A stretch of 64,000 nt of DNA from Centrapalus pauciflorus (Eukaryota > Streptophyta > Magnoliopsida > Asterales > Asteraceae), in contig JAANYP010005957.1 in assembly GCA_020465985.1 (NCBI GenBank), positions 214,501-278,500 on the forward strand, in the 5' to 3' direction. Positions 23,216 to 34,559 of the stretch are shown here, in pieces. The notes under the pieces were generated by a model, which was not told where the DNA came from, did no database searches, and saw nothing but the letters and a program-made list of their open reading frames with translations. A program made the translations under genes and the position numbers. How positions within the stretch are numbered: the stretch's first letter is position 1; the number at the start of each line of letters is the position of its first letter.

Positions 23216-26200
23216 GTTATTGTTACTGTTATAATTATTATAAATGCCTTGTTAACAAGCAATAACTTTAAAATGATCAAGTTAACTTGAATGCATGTTT
23301 CGTGGCTTTGGTTTCCATCCGTCATTGCCCATTGGATATGTGTGTGTCTGCAATTGTTTTAAGCACATTTACATGTTTTTTTTATTGAAATTTGAAGTGA
23401 AATCTACATTATATGATTCATTACATTGATGCGATATGGTCAATGTAGATTCCTGAATGTTAGCCATAAGCCATACGAAGAACCTTGATTTTCCAATATG
23501 AGATTGAATTTATCTTCCAAGTCCAATGACTCCAATCACATAAAGCTGTCGGTATACTGGGTTTCCTTCATCATAGATTTCCTTGCCTTTTAAGCCTAGT
23601 TGCTCTGAATCATTCTTCAGTTCTAAAGCTCTCTTTTTTAAGTTGTTTATGGAACACTTGCTAGGAATACTACAATGTACATCAATTTTTAATGAGACCC
23701 ACTTTCTCATGTGCAATGACATGCCCAAAAAAGTATGGGAGAATTTCATATATATCCCTCCTAAACTTCAAAATATCATATATACCCAACTTACAATTTT
23801 AATATCACATATATCCCTTCTAAATATCATAATATCATATATACCCAATTTTAATTATTAATATCACATACGCCCCTTTTAAACATCATTAATATCATAT
23901 ATACTCAAATTCATTAATTTAATTATTTTTATAACATTAAAAACTCATAATTAATATTGCTTATTAACTAAAGACCATTATACCCTTACTTATTTCTTCT
24001 TTGAACTAAACTTCAAAATATCATATTTATCCAACTTAAAATTAACATATCATATTCCTTCTAATAATTTTATATAATTTATTTTTGTAAACTTTACCAT
24101 ATAAATTCTTCATAGTAAAACAAATTAACATTAACAATAAAAAATTTGTATCATGTTTTTGCTCGTTTGTAATCAAATCGTATCGTCTTATTATATTTTC
24201 TTATTTGTTTTTTCTGCAGTTTTCTATATACAATTAATTGATTACATATTATGGTCTTTCTTCTCTTTTTCTTTTTGATTTTATATAGTTGTATTTCATT
24301 TTTTTAATTCAGTATATATATTTTGTTTCTATATACGTTAGTTTTTTTTTTTTTTTTTTTGGCAAGTTTGCTTTAGTTATATAAATATTGTTTTTTTTAG
24401 AGTACTTTTTTTATTTTTATATTTAATCTAGTATTTGAGTTATAACTTGTTATCCAATGTTATTAGTTTTTGTATATTTTGTGTTAACGATAAGATTATA
24501 TATACATTCTAATCCTATTTTAGAGTCCAGATTTATGATACTTTGTTTTATTATTAGTAACGAGAAAATATTTTAATATTAAAAATACTGGATGAAATTT
24601 GTATATTATTAGTAAATTAATTTTTATTCTATAAATATATGGTTATTTTCATTAGTAAAGAAGTCAGTTTTTTTTAGACAAACCAAAGTTTTGCAATAAT
24701 TATATTGTTAATATTAATTTGTTTTAAGAGCAATAATTTATATGGTAATGGTTTTACAAGATAAGTTATATATAATTACTATGCGGGATATAATATTAAG
24801 AATTAATTTAATTGGGTAAATATAATATTGTGAAGTTTAGTTAAAATGATAAATAAATAAGGGTATAATGGTCATTAATTGATAAGTAATATTAATTATG
24901 AGTTTTAAAATAATTAAATTAATGAATTTGGGTATAAATGATATTAATGATGTTTAAAAGGGATATATGTGATATTAATAACATAAGTCGGGTATATGTG
25001 AAATTATGAAGTTTAGGAGGGATATATATGATATTAAAATTTTAAGTTGGATATATATGATATTATGAAGTTTAGGAAGGGTATATATGGAAATTATCCC
25101 AAAATATTTCGTTGGTGTTATGAGTTGTTCTTCATAGTCCTATCTTTTCTTTAACTTGATCAGATCCTTAGCAAAAGTTTGCGTCATGCAGAACTTCTAT
25201 ATGATTGGACGGAGCAAGAATAGATCAAATTGGAGAGTGTTAAAGATTGACAGGTCAGAACCTGCGGAGCTAAATATTACTGAAGATCCCACAACATACA
25301 CCGAGATTGAATGCTGTGACCTGCTAAAGCGTATTCATGACGGAAATAAGTCGACAGGGGGTCTTAGATTTGTGACCACTTGTTATGGAATTGTTGGTAT
25401 GCTCTAATGTATTCTAAGTCAATGGACACTTGCTACAATGACTGGTTCTTACAGTTTTCTTTATTCCTTTTGTAATTTTAGGTTTTATCAAGTTTTTGGG
25501 ACCTTATTACATGCTGCTTATTACAAAAAGAAGGAAGATTGGTGTGATCTGTGGTCATGCAGTATATGCAATTACCAAGAGCGAGATCCTACCAATTCCC
25601 AATTCTACTGTTCAACTCAGTGTTGCTTACTCTAAGAATGAGAACAGGTCTTTTGTCAATTCTGCATGTAAATGTAAAATGTACTTGGTACTTTTAAATG
25701 GGTGCAAAACAGTTACAAGTCAGGAACTACTTTTTTATCCATATGTATCTTCTTGAGCTTTTTGTTATATATTGCCTTTTGGACATACTCTCTTCATTGA
25801 TGTTATATCAGGATGTCTGCGTGTTTATTATTATTGATTACATAGTCTTATTCTGACAGATGTATAACCACAGCTTTGTCAACTTTTAGGGAGAGTTTAG
25901 ATAGCTATTATTAATAAAAGATTTTAATGCATATCTATTACCTGGTCCTTATAATAATTCTTCTTTAGTCATCATGGTTTCATAGTCAGCGAGTTACAGG
26001 GTGAAGTCCATGGTCGTTATGATGTTAGTTTAAACTTTTGAATGAGACAAGGTATTATCTGGATTTTACAGGGGGAAACAACCTTTGTATTGTCAATGTT
26101 TTATTCTGAATATTACATCTCAGAATTTTTTGCTTCGCTTCATACAATTAAATTGATGTTGACATTACTTTAATTGTTTGGTTTCATTGACTAGATACAA

Positions 26201-28602
26201 GAAGCTCCTATGCTCAGTGGATCTTACAAAGGACTTCTATTTCAGCTACTCCTACCGTGTTATGCACAGTTTTCAGAAGAACTTATCTACTCATGAGAGA
26301 GGACAGTTTCTTAATGAAACAATGTTTGTTTGGAATGAGTTCCTGACTAGTGCAATCCACAATCAGCTGAAGAATAATAATTGGACAGTAGCATTAGTTT
26401 ATGGCTACTTCAAGCAGGTAAATACTTTTAACCAAAAGAACAACATAAATATGACCCAGCAGAAATTTAGAAAAGTTACAATATTTCTGCCCGTGTTATT
26501 CATGTATCACATTAGTGTTGGTTGATATCTTGTTCAAATTTTGTGGTGTAAGTTCTGGCCAACATAATTAAGTATATATTTGTCATCCTTGCTTTCGTTA
26601 GAATTATGGTTATTGCCCAAAAACGTTAAGAGATATTACTGTAGCTGAGATATAGGGAGATCAGAACTTCCCTAATTTCTCAGGTGCAGGAAGATAACTG
26701 TAACTAAAGTCGTCCTTTATATTTTGCTTTGCAAAGAGTGCTTGGGAAATGATCATTCTAGGTTGCTGTATTCCCGTTAATGATTATGCATTCTTTTTAT
26801 AAAAGCATTGCTGTGCTTCTTTTTTCTTCTCCTAAAATTAGGTCAAACTTTCAATAGCTGAAAAGGACTTCAAGTTGACCCTCATTGCTAGACGGTCTCG
26901 CCATTATGCCGGAACCAGGTAAATTGTTGTTGTTAAGTCCTCCTTGATGTAACCTTTGGATGTTACAATATCACAATCTTCCCCTTTTCCTTTTACTTAA
27001 TCACTCTCGTTTTCTGGTGAGGGGAAGGAGGGAAAGTCATGAATTATAGTGCATCCATCTTCTAAAGGTTTTCTTCATATTTGAAAACCTCAATTTTGTC
27101 AACCTCATTTACTCGTTTTACTCTCTTTTTTTTCTATTTTATATTGTAGATACTTGAAACGAGGGGTAAATGAGAAAGGTCGAGTTGCCAATGATGTCGA
27201 AACAGAACAGATTGTATTTGAAGATGTTCCCGAAGGATGTCCTGTACAAATAACCTCTGTTGTTCAAAATCGTGGTTCAATACCGTTGTTCTGGTCCCAG
27301 GAAACTTCACGCTTAAATATTAAGCCTGATATCATCTGTAAGAGCGCAAAGAAATTCTTAAATTATTAAATTAACAATAACAATTTCATTTGGCTAACAA
27401 TTACTTCTCCATCTAGTGTCAAATAAGGACCAAAAGTACGATGCCACCAGACTTCACTTTGAGAATCTTGCCAAGAGATATGGAAATCCAATAATTATAT
27501 TGAATCTGATCAAGGTAAAGATAGTCATATTGACTATAAGAATGTCTATTTGGTTTTCTTTTGACATAGAAACACTATCATTATCTATGGTTTTGCAGAC
27601 CAAAGAAAAAAGACCTCGAGAATCCCTCCTCCGTGTAGAGTTTGCTCATGCTATTGAGTTGATTAATAAAGATTTGCCTGAGGAGAATCGTTTGAAGTTT
27701 CTTCACTGGGATTTAAACAAATATTCCAGAAAGTGTGTTGCCCACTTGCCCTCTACCCCATCCAAACTCATTTCATACCTCGTCAATCTGACAATGAAAT
27801 ATCTTTTTCTGTCTTTGATTTTTCAGCAAATCTACAAATGTGTTGGCACTTTTGGGGAAAGTAGCCACTTACGCATTGAACCTAACTGGCTTCTTTTACT
27901 GTCAAGTGATCCCAAATTCAAAGTCCCAGGATTTGTTAAACCATTCCAGGTAAGCTATCTCCCTACATATTTTATTTAAATTCACGTCGTTAAGTCCTCA
28001 ACCATATCAATATTTTTCCCTGCCCTCATAGTAAATATATCTGTAATATTTATTTGAACATTGATTGACAACTTATATATATTAATGTATCAAACAATGC
28101 AATCTTTAAAGTTTTAAGTACTTTATTTAAACCATTGCTAGTGCCATTAATGCCACTGGTTATGGATGGTGCAGGGACGATAATACTGGCCAGTGCTGTT
28201 TCCAGGCAGAGAACAACAATGCTGACAACTCTAAGTCTGTACTTATCCACAGTAGCAGTGGTGTGTGTAGGAATTTTAGTTTCAAGCCTCCTAAATATCA
28301 AACAGGGGTGCTAAGAACAAACTGTATAGATTGTTTGGATCGGACAAATGTTGCCCAATATGCTTATGGTTGGGCTGCACTTGGCCGTCAACTGCATACC
28401 ATAGGATATATAGATGCTCCAGTTCTTGAGCAGGATTCTGCTTTAGCAGATGATTTGATGAGGATTTATGAGAAAATGGGTGACACTCTAGCGCTACAAT
28501 ATGGTGGTTCTGCTGCTCATAATAAGGTAAAGCGATATGTTAACTGAAATTCAGATGTCACATGGTCCCAGCAGCGTCATAGGTCATATTCTTATATATA
28601 AT

Positions 28603-28656
<54 letters not shown>

Positions 28657-31600
28657 TTTTTCTGATGTTATTGTGATAATAAAGGAGCGGCCTGACTATA
28701 ACACAGTTATAGAGTTGCATAAGTGCGATTAGGTAATTCAGAGCAAGGTATCGTTGAAGGACGTTATTATGCTTGACCAAGTTATTAGGTATTGATTTTA
28801 TGGATTCGTCGTAAAGTTTGTTGATATGGAACATATTAGTAGCGCCATGAACAGAAACACTTATTTGTGTTTGGTAAACTAGGACAAGACAACCTTCTTG
28901 TGAGTGCGGATCTTTTTGGTTTAGACATAACTAGAATGCTCAGAGTTTGTATGCTACATTTTTCTTATAAAGGTTGAAACAAATATATGGTTCAGTTAAA
29001 GATTAGCAAATCATGAGTCTCGATCTGACAACTAAGCTTTCTATGTTATATCATAATTGGACTTCTTATATATTTTCGTATAGATATTTTGTCAGAGAAG
29101 AGGTCAATGGAAGGCAGCAACTCAGTCCCAGGAATTCTTTAGAACTCTACAGCGTTACTACAGTAATGCATACATGGATGCTGAAAAGCAGGATGCCATT
29201 AATGTGTAAGTGTTATGTTCTTCTAGAATAATAGATTGCGTATGTTCTTTGTATCTTCTATGGCTCCTGGATGTGTCAAATTAGATTTAAATAAGTGAAG
29301 TATAAGTAGTCAACATTTGTTCTGCTATCAAGTTCCATAGTTGTGTTGAACTGAGTCATTGTTTGAGCAGGTTCCTGGGACACTATCAGCCACAACTAGG
29401 TAAACCTGCACTGTGGGAATTGGATTCTGATCAGCATTACAATGTTGGGAGCCGAGGTCCTAACTTTTTCGTTGAAAAAGCCAGGTATGATGTTTCCATA
29501 CTGTTGTAGTGTTTGTTTTTACTTACCGTCAAGAAATTTTCTTACAGATGATGTATTTAAAAAACATAATCTTCTTAGATACTGCACATATTGTTATTAA
29601 TAGGGTGACATGTGTATTAAAAGGAATACAAGAAAATTTCTCTTCCTCTAATATTGTCTAAATACGTGTTATTATTGTGGAACTATCTGCCTAGTATCAA
29701 ATCTCTTACATGACCAAAGATAATGGCAAAATAGGAGCAATTTCTGGACCAAATTCGTTAACATTAGTAAGTTGTAATAATGGCAAATGTCACACAATGT
29801 TATGGGACATCCTATTATAGTAATTATTGTGATTTTCATGGTACAGAGGGGAAAGAGATTATGACAACTTCTTCTCTGGTCATGTTTAAAGTCTTTTTTA
29901 TTCCATTTACATTTGCTTCACTATGTAAAAATCTGAGGGCCAATTGCTAAAGATAGCAACAATTTTATGCCTTTTTAGCACAACATTATTTATTTTTCTA
30001 TCATTAATAGCATCAACTTTTGTATTTTTTATCATTCAGGGCTAATTGCTAAAAATAGTAACACCTTTATGTTTTTTTAGCATTTATAACAACGTTGTTT
30101 ATTTTTTTGCTATAAATGATATAAAAATAAACAATAATTTGCTATAAATGATAAAAAAACAAAAAGTTGTTACTATTTTTACCAACCGACCCAAATCTGA
30201 AATAATAGGTAGCTCCATCTCTTCGTGTTTTGTTGATTAGTCAACATGTTATTGGCATTAGTATGTCTTCCTAAACAAAATAAAACCAATTTTCACATTG
30301 AAAACTGCCCTCTTTATTTAACACAGTTGCGTGCTTATTTACTCTTATTGCAGGCTTATTAAAAGGTCATTGTCAGTGGGCAACATTCTCTTAGATGGCA
30401 ACGTTCTATGTGACGGAAGTTCTGCAATTGGAAATGCTCAAAAGAATGAAGACTCAGAGCTGCCATATTCTGACAAGATACAAGGCGATACCAAAGCTCT
30501 ATCAGAATCCTTACCTGAGATCTCTTGTGAAAGTGATATATCTTATCCAAGGTTTGCTCTGTTCGGGTTACCTTTAGGATTATCATAGCATTCAATATTT
30601 ATTTTTACTTCTTTACCACAGTTATATTTTTAATTAAATAGATTAAAGAACTGTAAACTTGAAATGGTCTAGAAAGAGTTGAAAATGGGAAGTTGTCAGA
30701 AAATTTCACATCGACTTTGCTATGTTACATAATCATTGACACGATTTTCTTTCATTCGAATAAGCTTGTATTCAGTTTTTGTTAATTGGTCATGTATTAC
30801 TACATGTGGAAAGGAAAGCTATTGGGCTGTTTTGAGTTTTACTGATTGTCTGTGCAGATCTGTAAACTCAACTTCTAGGACACAGCTTCCTGAAGAATTC
30901 TCCAATAGTGACCGCATATTTTACAACAGGGATTCTTTCAACTGTTCAAATTTTCTTGATGTTGACTGGCTTTCCTCATCTGGAAATTCATGTGAAGACG
31001 AAACATTTGAAAGGTAACTCATGAATCATGATGTGCATTCATTCATTATTTGTTCCTATTCAGCATTCAGTTTACCACCAGTTATGACTTTTGAACCAAC
31101 CGTCACTCACACTTCAATCTTCCAGTTTCTTATAAATTCCTGAACCTGAAAAGGGATAAACTACTTAGTTTAAACAGAGGTTTGTAGTCTTGGAGAAGGA
31201 AGGTGCCTCATGCTTTTGTGTGCTTACTGTTAAAGTTGTAAATCCCACCTTCTTTGCTGCAGGTCAACACTTGTCGGCTCCCCTATGGGTGGCAGATCAT
31301 CTGACAATGTGGTAAATGAACTGTGCACTTTCGCTAGCGATTCTGAGTTATGGCCTAATGTGAAGGTCAGTTTTCTTACTTTATGTGCCTCATCACTTCA
31401 GTCTACTTTTCTAGGGTTAAATGCACAAAATATCAGTTTTTTAGGCCAATTCGCATTTTACTTCTTTACACAAAGTAGCAACATACTTGAATTTCCATCC
31501 ATTTTAGGGCCAAATCTTTGCCAAACCACAACCATTTGTATCTGGTTTGCATGTCAAATTTGTGATATAGTACAACAGTTATATACATAATTTATGAATA

Positions 31601-32020
31601 TTTAAAGTTTGTTGCTATTTTGCAAAAGAAAAAAAAAAAGACGAAAGCACATTGTTGAAATGGATTAAATTAAAATTACGGTGCAATAGTGCATGAAGAG
31701 GAAAATATTCCCTATATCTAGAATTTTGGCCCAAGTATGTGAATTATTGTGTGCATCCAATTACCTTTTCTAAAGTGATTCAATGAGGATGTGGATTGTA
31801 CTTGATGGTGTTTGTTCCCAAAAAAAAAAAAGAAGAGTAATGTGACTCATAAATTTAGTACCATGTCAGTAGTTAAATAAATGAAAGTAATAATTGGCTT
31901 TTGTGACTCGTATAATTTTTAGCGTTGATCTTGTTGTAGGATGGTAGAGGAGGAGGAGGCAGCGATGGGTTTTCAGATAGATTTGTGGAATGGGTCACCC
32001 ATGGGGATATGTTCCGATGA
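20850..32020 (+). CDS. SAC: SAC-domain phosphoinositide phosphatase (SAC2-5 type), 16 exons
   Basis: Exons: 20850-20951, 25192-25396, 25482-25647, 26195-26417, 26842-26918, 27150-27337, 27417-27514, 27599-27732, 27827-27949, 28175-28526, 29084-29205, 29371-29484, 30354-30551, 30858-31013, 31263-31365 and 31940-32020. All introns are GT-AG and phases agree, giving 813 residues. The N-terminus has KFRLYETRSNFYMIGR and WRVLKIDR; the SAC domain continues with TTCYGIVGFIKFLGPYYML and HWDLNKY. The catalytic CX5R motif is RTNCIDCLDRTN, Cys about 489 and Arg about 495. After it come QRRGQWKAATQSQEF, YYSNAYMDAEKQDAINVFLG and KPALWELDSDQHYNVG, then an acidic tail ending WVTHGDMFR. Length and tail fit the plant SAC1-5 clade; Arabidopsis SAC2-5 act on PI(3,5)P2 at the tonoplast, so a vacuolar role is inferred. 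The exon 8/9 junction (GTGTGT donor) is the least certain. The gene appears intact. Confidence 0.93.
21248..21532. mobile_element. Tourist-type MITE in SAC intron 1
   Basis: A 285-bp element bounded by TTA (21245-21247 and 21533-21535), with ends GGGTATGTTTGGTACGG and, reversed, GAGGGCGTTCCGCGTTTGG. Internal words (GAGGTTTATAAG, CTTGATTCT) recur in the stretch at 33460-33660, so the family has at least two members here. Confidence 0.6.
23168..23225. repeat. (TTA)n microsatellite
   Basis: About 18 TTA/ATT units with a few substitutions, inside SAC intron 1. Likely length-polymorphic. Confidence 0.9.
23737..25100. mobile_element. MULE with about 250-bp inverted repeats, in SAC intron 1
   Basis: A 1364-bp element with ends GGGAGAATTTCATATATATCC and, reversed, GGGATAATTTCCATATATACC. 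The inverted repeats extend about 250 bases and are themselves made of a repeating phrase (ATATCAT-ATATA-CCC...CTAAACTTCA). The 9 bases flanking each side match at only six positions (AAAAAGTAT / AAAATATTT), so the duplication has decayed. The ends match the better preserved element at 59923-60674. It ends about 90 bases before exon 2, close to the branch-point zone, yet the acceptor is intact. Confidence 0.75.
28605..28655. repeat. (CT)n microsatellite
   Basis: About 25 uninterrupted CT units in SAC intron 10, some 80 bases after exon 10. The opposite-strand frame over it (glutamate/arginine run) is an artefact of the repeat. Confidence 0.95.
29938..30190. repeat. Inverted-repeat element in SAC intron 12
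   Basis: Words such as GGGCTAATTGCTAAAAATAG and AACAACGTTGTTTATTTTT face complementary words (AAACAATAATTTGCTATAAAT, GTTGTTACTATTTTTACC). The segment has two direct sub-repeats on the left and a complementary right side, and resembles the sequence at 44790-45060. Probably a small non-autonomous DNA element; boundaries are uncertain. Confidence 0.5.
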
Positions 32021-32300
32021 TCAGTTTTGTTCATAAGCCATTAAATTCGGTCATCCCCTCCAAAGGATGTGGGTTGCCAACCACAAATAAGTAATGAATG
32101 CCATTAGGAAGACGTATGCTAACACTTGTGTGACACACACACACACGTATGCTAACACTTGTACACACACACGTATGAAATATATGTCAAAAGCATACAT
32201 GAGACAGATAAAAATCTTAGTACAGCCAGGTACAAAAGAGTGCACAGTTTTTTCATTTTATTTTTCTAAACCTTTGTAAATAATTTTTTAGGCAGTTAAA
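32021..32300 (+). other. Probable SAC 3' untranslated region
   Basis: Directly follows the SAC stop codon. Contains a duplicated (CA)n-ACGTATGCTAACACTTG block (about 32105-32180). No AATAAA signal stands out; AAATAATTTTTTAG near 32278 could serve. The extent is an estimate. Confidence 0.4.
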
Positions 32301-32763
32301 ATTTGGAGATTATTTGTTTTATTATGCCTGTTCTTGTTACCTGCCTTGCTGCATTTTGGAAATTATAAAATGTCTATCACAAGTCTGTCAAATATTAACC
32401 TCAGTTACAAATAAATAAAATCGGATATCCGTTGAATAAAACATTGCATATTTTGAACATGTTTGCTGGTTAAATGCAAACATATTTCTGCGATTTCAAA
32501 CCAAGAAAAATAAGCATAGCATGTTATTTATATTATTATTAGGTGGAATTGGAAATAAACACACATCCAAACCAATCAATCAACATAGCAACAACTAAAA
32601 GATAACCAACTCAACATTATAGCTTTTAGCGCTTAAAGATGAACAAAATCAAAAGCTTCTCAGCATGATTCAACATTCAAAAAAAGCCGGGTTTGCCAAT
32701 ATCCACCACCTTAATAAACTCGAAACTCAAAAAACAATTTTTAAGCCAAAATTATACCTGTCT

Positions 32764-33440
32764 TCATTCCCAATCAGTTGCAGCACCACCTTCAGCTGTT
32801 GTTGGTACAGCTGCTGCCACAACTTCCCAACCATCAAAAGCACCAACTATTGTCGCTGCTGCAAGATAAAGAAATCCTCAATCGAATAAAAGCAGGGAGC
32901 AACATATATTTGTAACCAAACAACAAAAGCAGTATCAATTTTCTATGTCTTACCATCAACACCACTCCAACCAGCTAGAGCTGCTGCTACAGGGCACCAA
33001 CAATTAGTGGTGGAGCTATTTCACCATACCATTGGCACCAGCTGCATAATATTTGTTAGCTGCTACAACTATTTCATCCTTTTGTTCCTTGGACTCCTCT
33101 GTTCCTTGTAGAAAAACAGATCAACCTGCAGAAAGGAAGCAACTCTTTAATGCAATTTTAGAAAACCTTGATCCATGCTAGATTCCCAACTTCTTTAATG
33201 CATACCATGACATCCCACTTATGCCCTTGATTTATGATTCCTCGCATCTGCAGATTCATCCTTGCTAGAAGCCAAAACAAATAGCCAATGTTGTGCTTCC
33301 CCTTGTTATTGGCAGGATGCCAATATCAACATATCTCATAGGAGAATCCGTGTCACAGAAAGCTATTGTAGGTATGTTTCCAAATGTAGCTTCCTTAATG
33401 GGTTGTGAAGAATAAATTATGGGATTAGACCAAAAACAAA
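32764..33440 (-). pseudogene. RPSA: Truncated 40S ribosomal protein SA (uS2) pseudogene
   Basis: Read on the minus strand, 33440-33206 encodes a recognisable uS2/RPSA segment: SSQPIKEATFGNIPTIAFCD, then TDSPMRYVDIGI. A one-base loss follows, after which the continuation (NNKGKHNIGYLFWLL-like, ARMNLQMRGIINQGHKWDVM) lies in another frame. A GT donor after WDVM (33205) and an AG acceptor before LFFYK (33125) are kept, so an intron survives and this is a duplicated rather than a retroposed copy. Downstream pieces resemble the alanine-rich tail and end in a TDWE-like terminus with TGA at 32764-32766. The N-terminal two-thirds of the gene is missing, and a TAG occurs in the LFFYK exon frame. It cannot make a functional ribosomal protein. 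Confidence 0.82.
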
Positions 33441-33454
33441 ATGCCAACAAACAA

Positions 33455-33670
33455 TTTACGTGCGATTGGTATGGTAGAATTGAGAAAATGAATTATGTGA
33501 GGTTTACAAGTAATTTTATCGTGTGATGAGAACCTTGATTCTCAATGGAAAAGAGTGAAGAAGTGTGTTTAATATGAACTTTATTTCTCTTATTCCCTTA
33601 TCAACATGAAAAGAATCAAAATCATGAAAAGACAATGGAGTTTTTATAAACGTTAAGAAATGAAAATATT
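33455..33670. mobile_element. MITE fragment bordering the uS2 pseudogene
   Basis: GTGCGATTGGTATGGTAGAA, then GTGAGGTTTACAAGTAATTTT and CTTGATTCTCAATG, parallel the left half of the MITE at 21248-21532. The right border is not clear. Its left edge coincides with the 5' truncation point of the pseudogene. The following sequence to 34009 is AT-rich without features. Confidence 0.4.
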
Positions 33671-34009
33671 TTAATATGTTATATTGTCATGCAATGATCC
33701 AAAGTATATTATCATTGTTAGGTTTATTTACACGTTTTAACAATTTTCAAGTAAAACTCCAACACAATAGAATTAAAAATAAACCACAAAAACAATATTA
33801 TATCTAGAATTTTAGGAACAATAAATAATCATTAATAGAATAAAACTGTATCTTTTACTTCAACAATATGAGCAAAAACAATTCAAATGAGATGTTTTCA
33901 GAGTTACCGATGATTGACACAAAGTTGTATTTAAAAATTTATAGGAACAAGACATAATCTAATATTCTAATTATAATATTAATGTACTATAATTCTATAT
34001 TTGAACTTT

Positions 34010-34014
34010 GAAGT
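34010..34014. repeat. Target duplication GAAGT (left), copia element 1
   Basis: GAAGT recurs at 39050-39054, directly after the right LTR. This fixes both ends of the element. Confidence 0.9.
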
Positions 34015-34158
34015 TATTAGACATAGTTTATAATAGAAGGACTAGAATGTAATTAGTCTAAACTAGATAGTATTCATTGTAATTAGTTTCTCTATATATA
34101 CTTGGCATTGTAATCACTGTTTCACACAATAATATACATCAGATTACAAAGTCTGTTA
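34015..34158 (+). repeat. 5' LTR of copia element 1
   Basis: 144 bases from TATTAGACATAG to AAGTCTGTTA. Contains a TATATATA box near 34092 that may drive transcription. Confidence 0.95.
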
Positions 34159-34171
34159 TGGTATCAGAGCC
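34159..34171 (+). other. Primer binding site (initiator Met tRNA type)
   Basis: TGGTATCAGAGCC directly follows the 5' LTR with no spacer. This is the usual plant copia site, complementary to the 3' end of initiator methionine tRNA. Confidence 0.9.
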
Positions 34172-34559
34172 TAGGATTACAACCCTAGGTCTCATCTCCT
34201 AAACCCTAGCCGTACCTCTCTAAACCCTAGCCGCCTACTTCTCTAACCCTAGGCGCCTCCCTCTCTGCTGCCGCCCTCACCCCTAGCCTCCTGACACCAC
34301 CTCTCTGCCGCCCTCTGTCGCAGCAAATCCAACCTGCTGCTGCCACACAAACCGCCGCCACACAACCCTCTGCTGCTGCCTCCTTTCTGCCGCAAATACA
34401 GCCTACTGTCACCACCCCTCTGCCGCCACACAAACCCTTTGTTGCTGCCACCTTTCTGTGGCTGCTCCTAATCCCTGCTGCCGTCGTATTCTGCTGCCCC
34501 TACTTGCTGCTGCTGCCGCCTAAACCCCTATCATCACCCTCTGCTGCTGCTGCCTACAA

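Noticed and set aside
28592..28834. Minus-strand frame with an Arg-Glu run
   Set aside because: Caused by the (CT)n microsatellite in a SAC intron.
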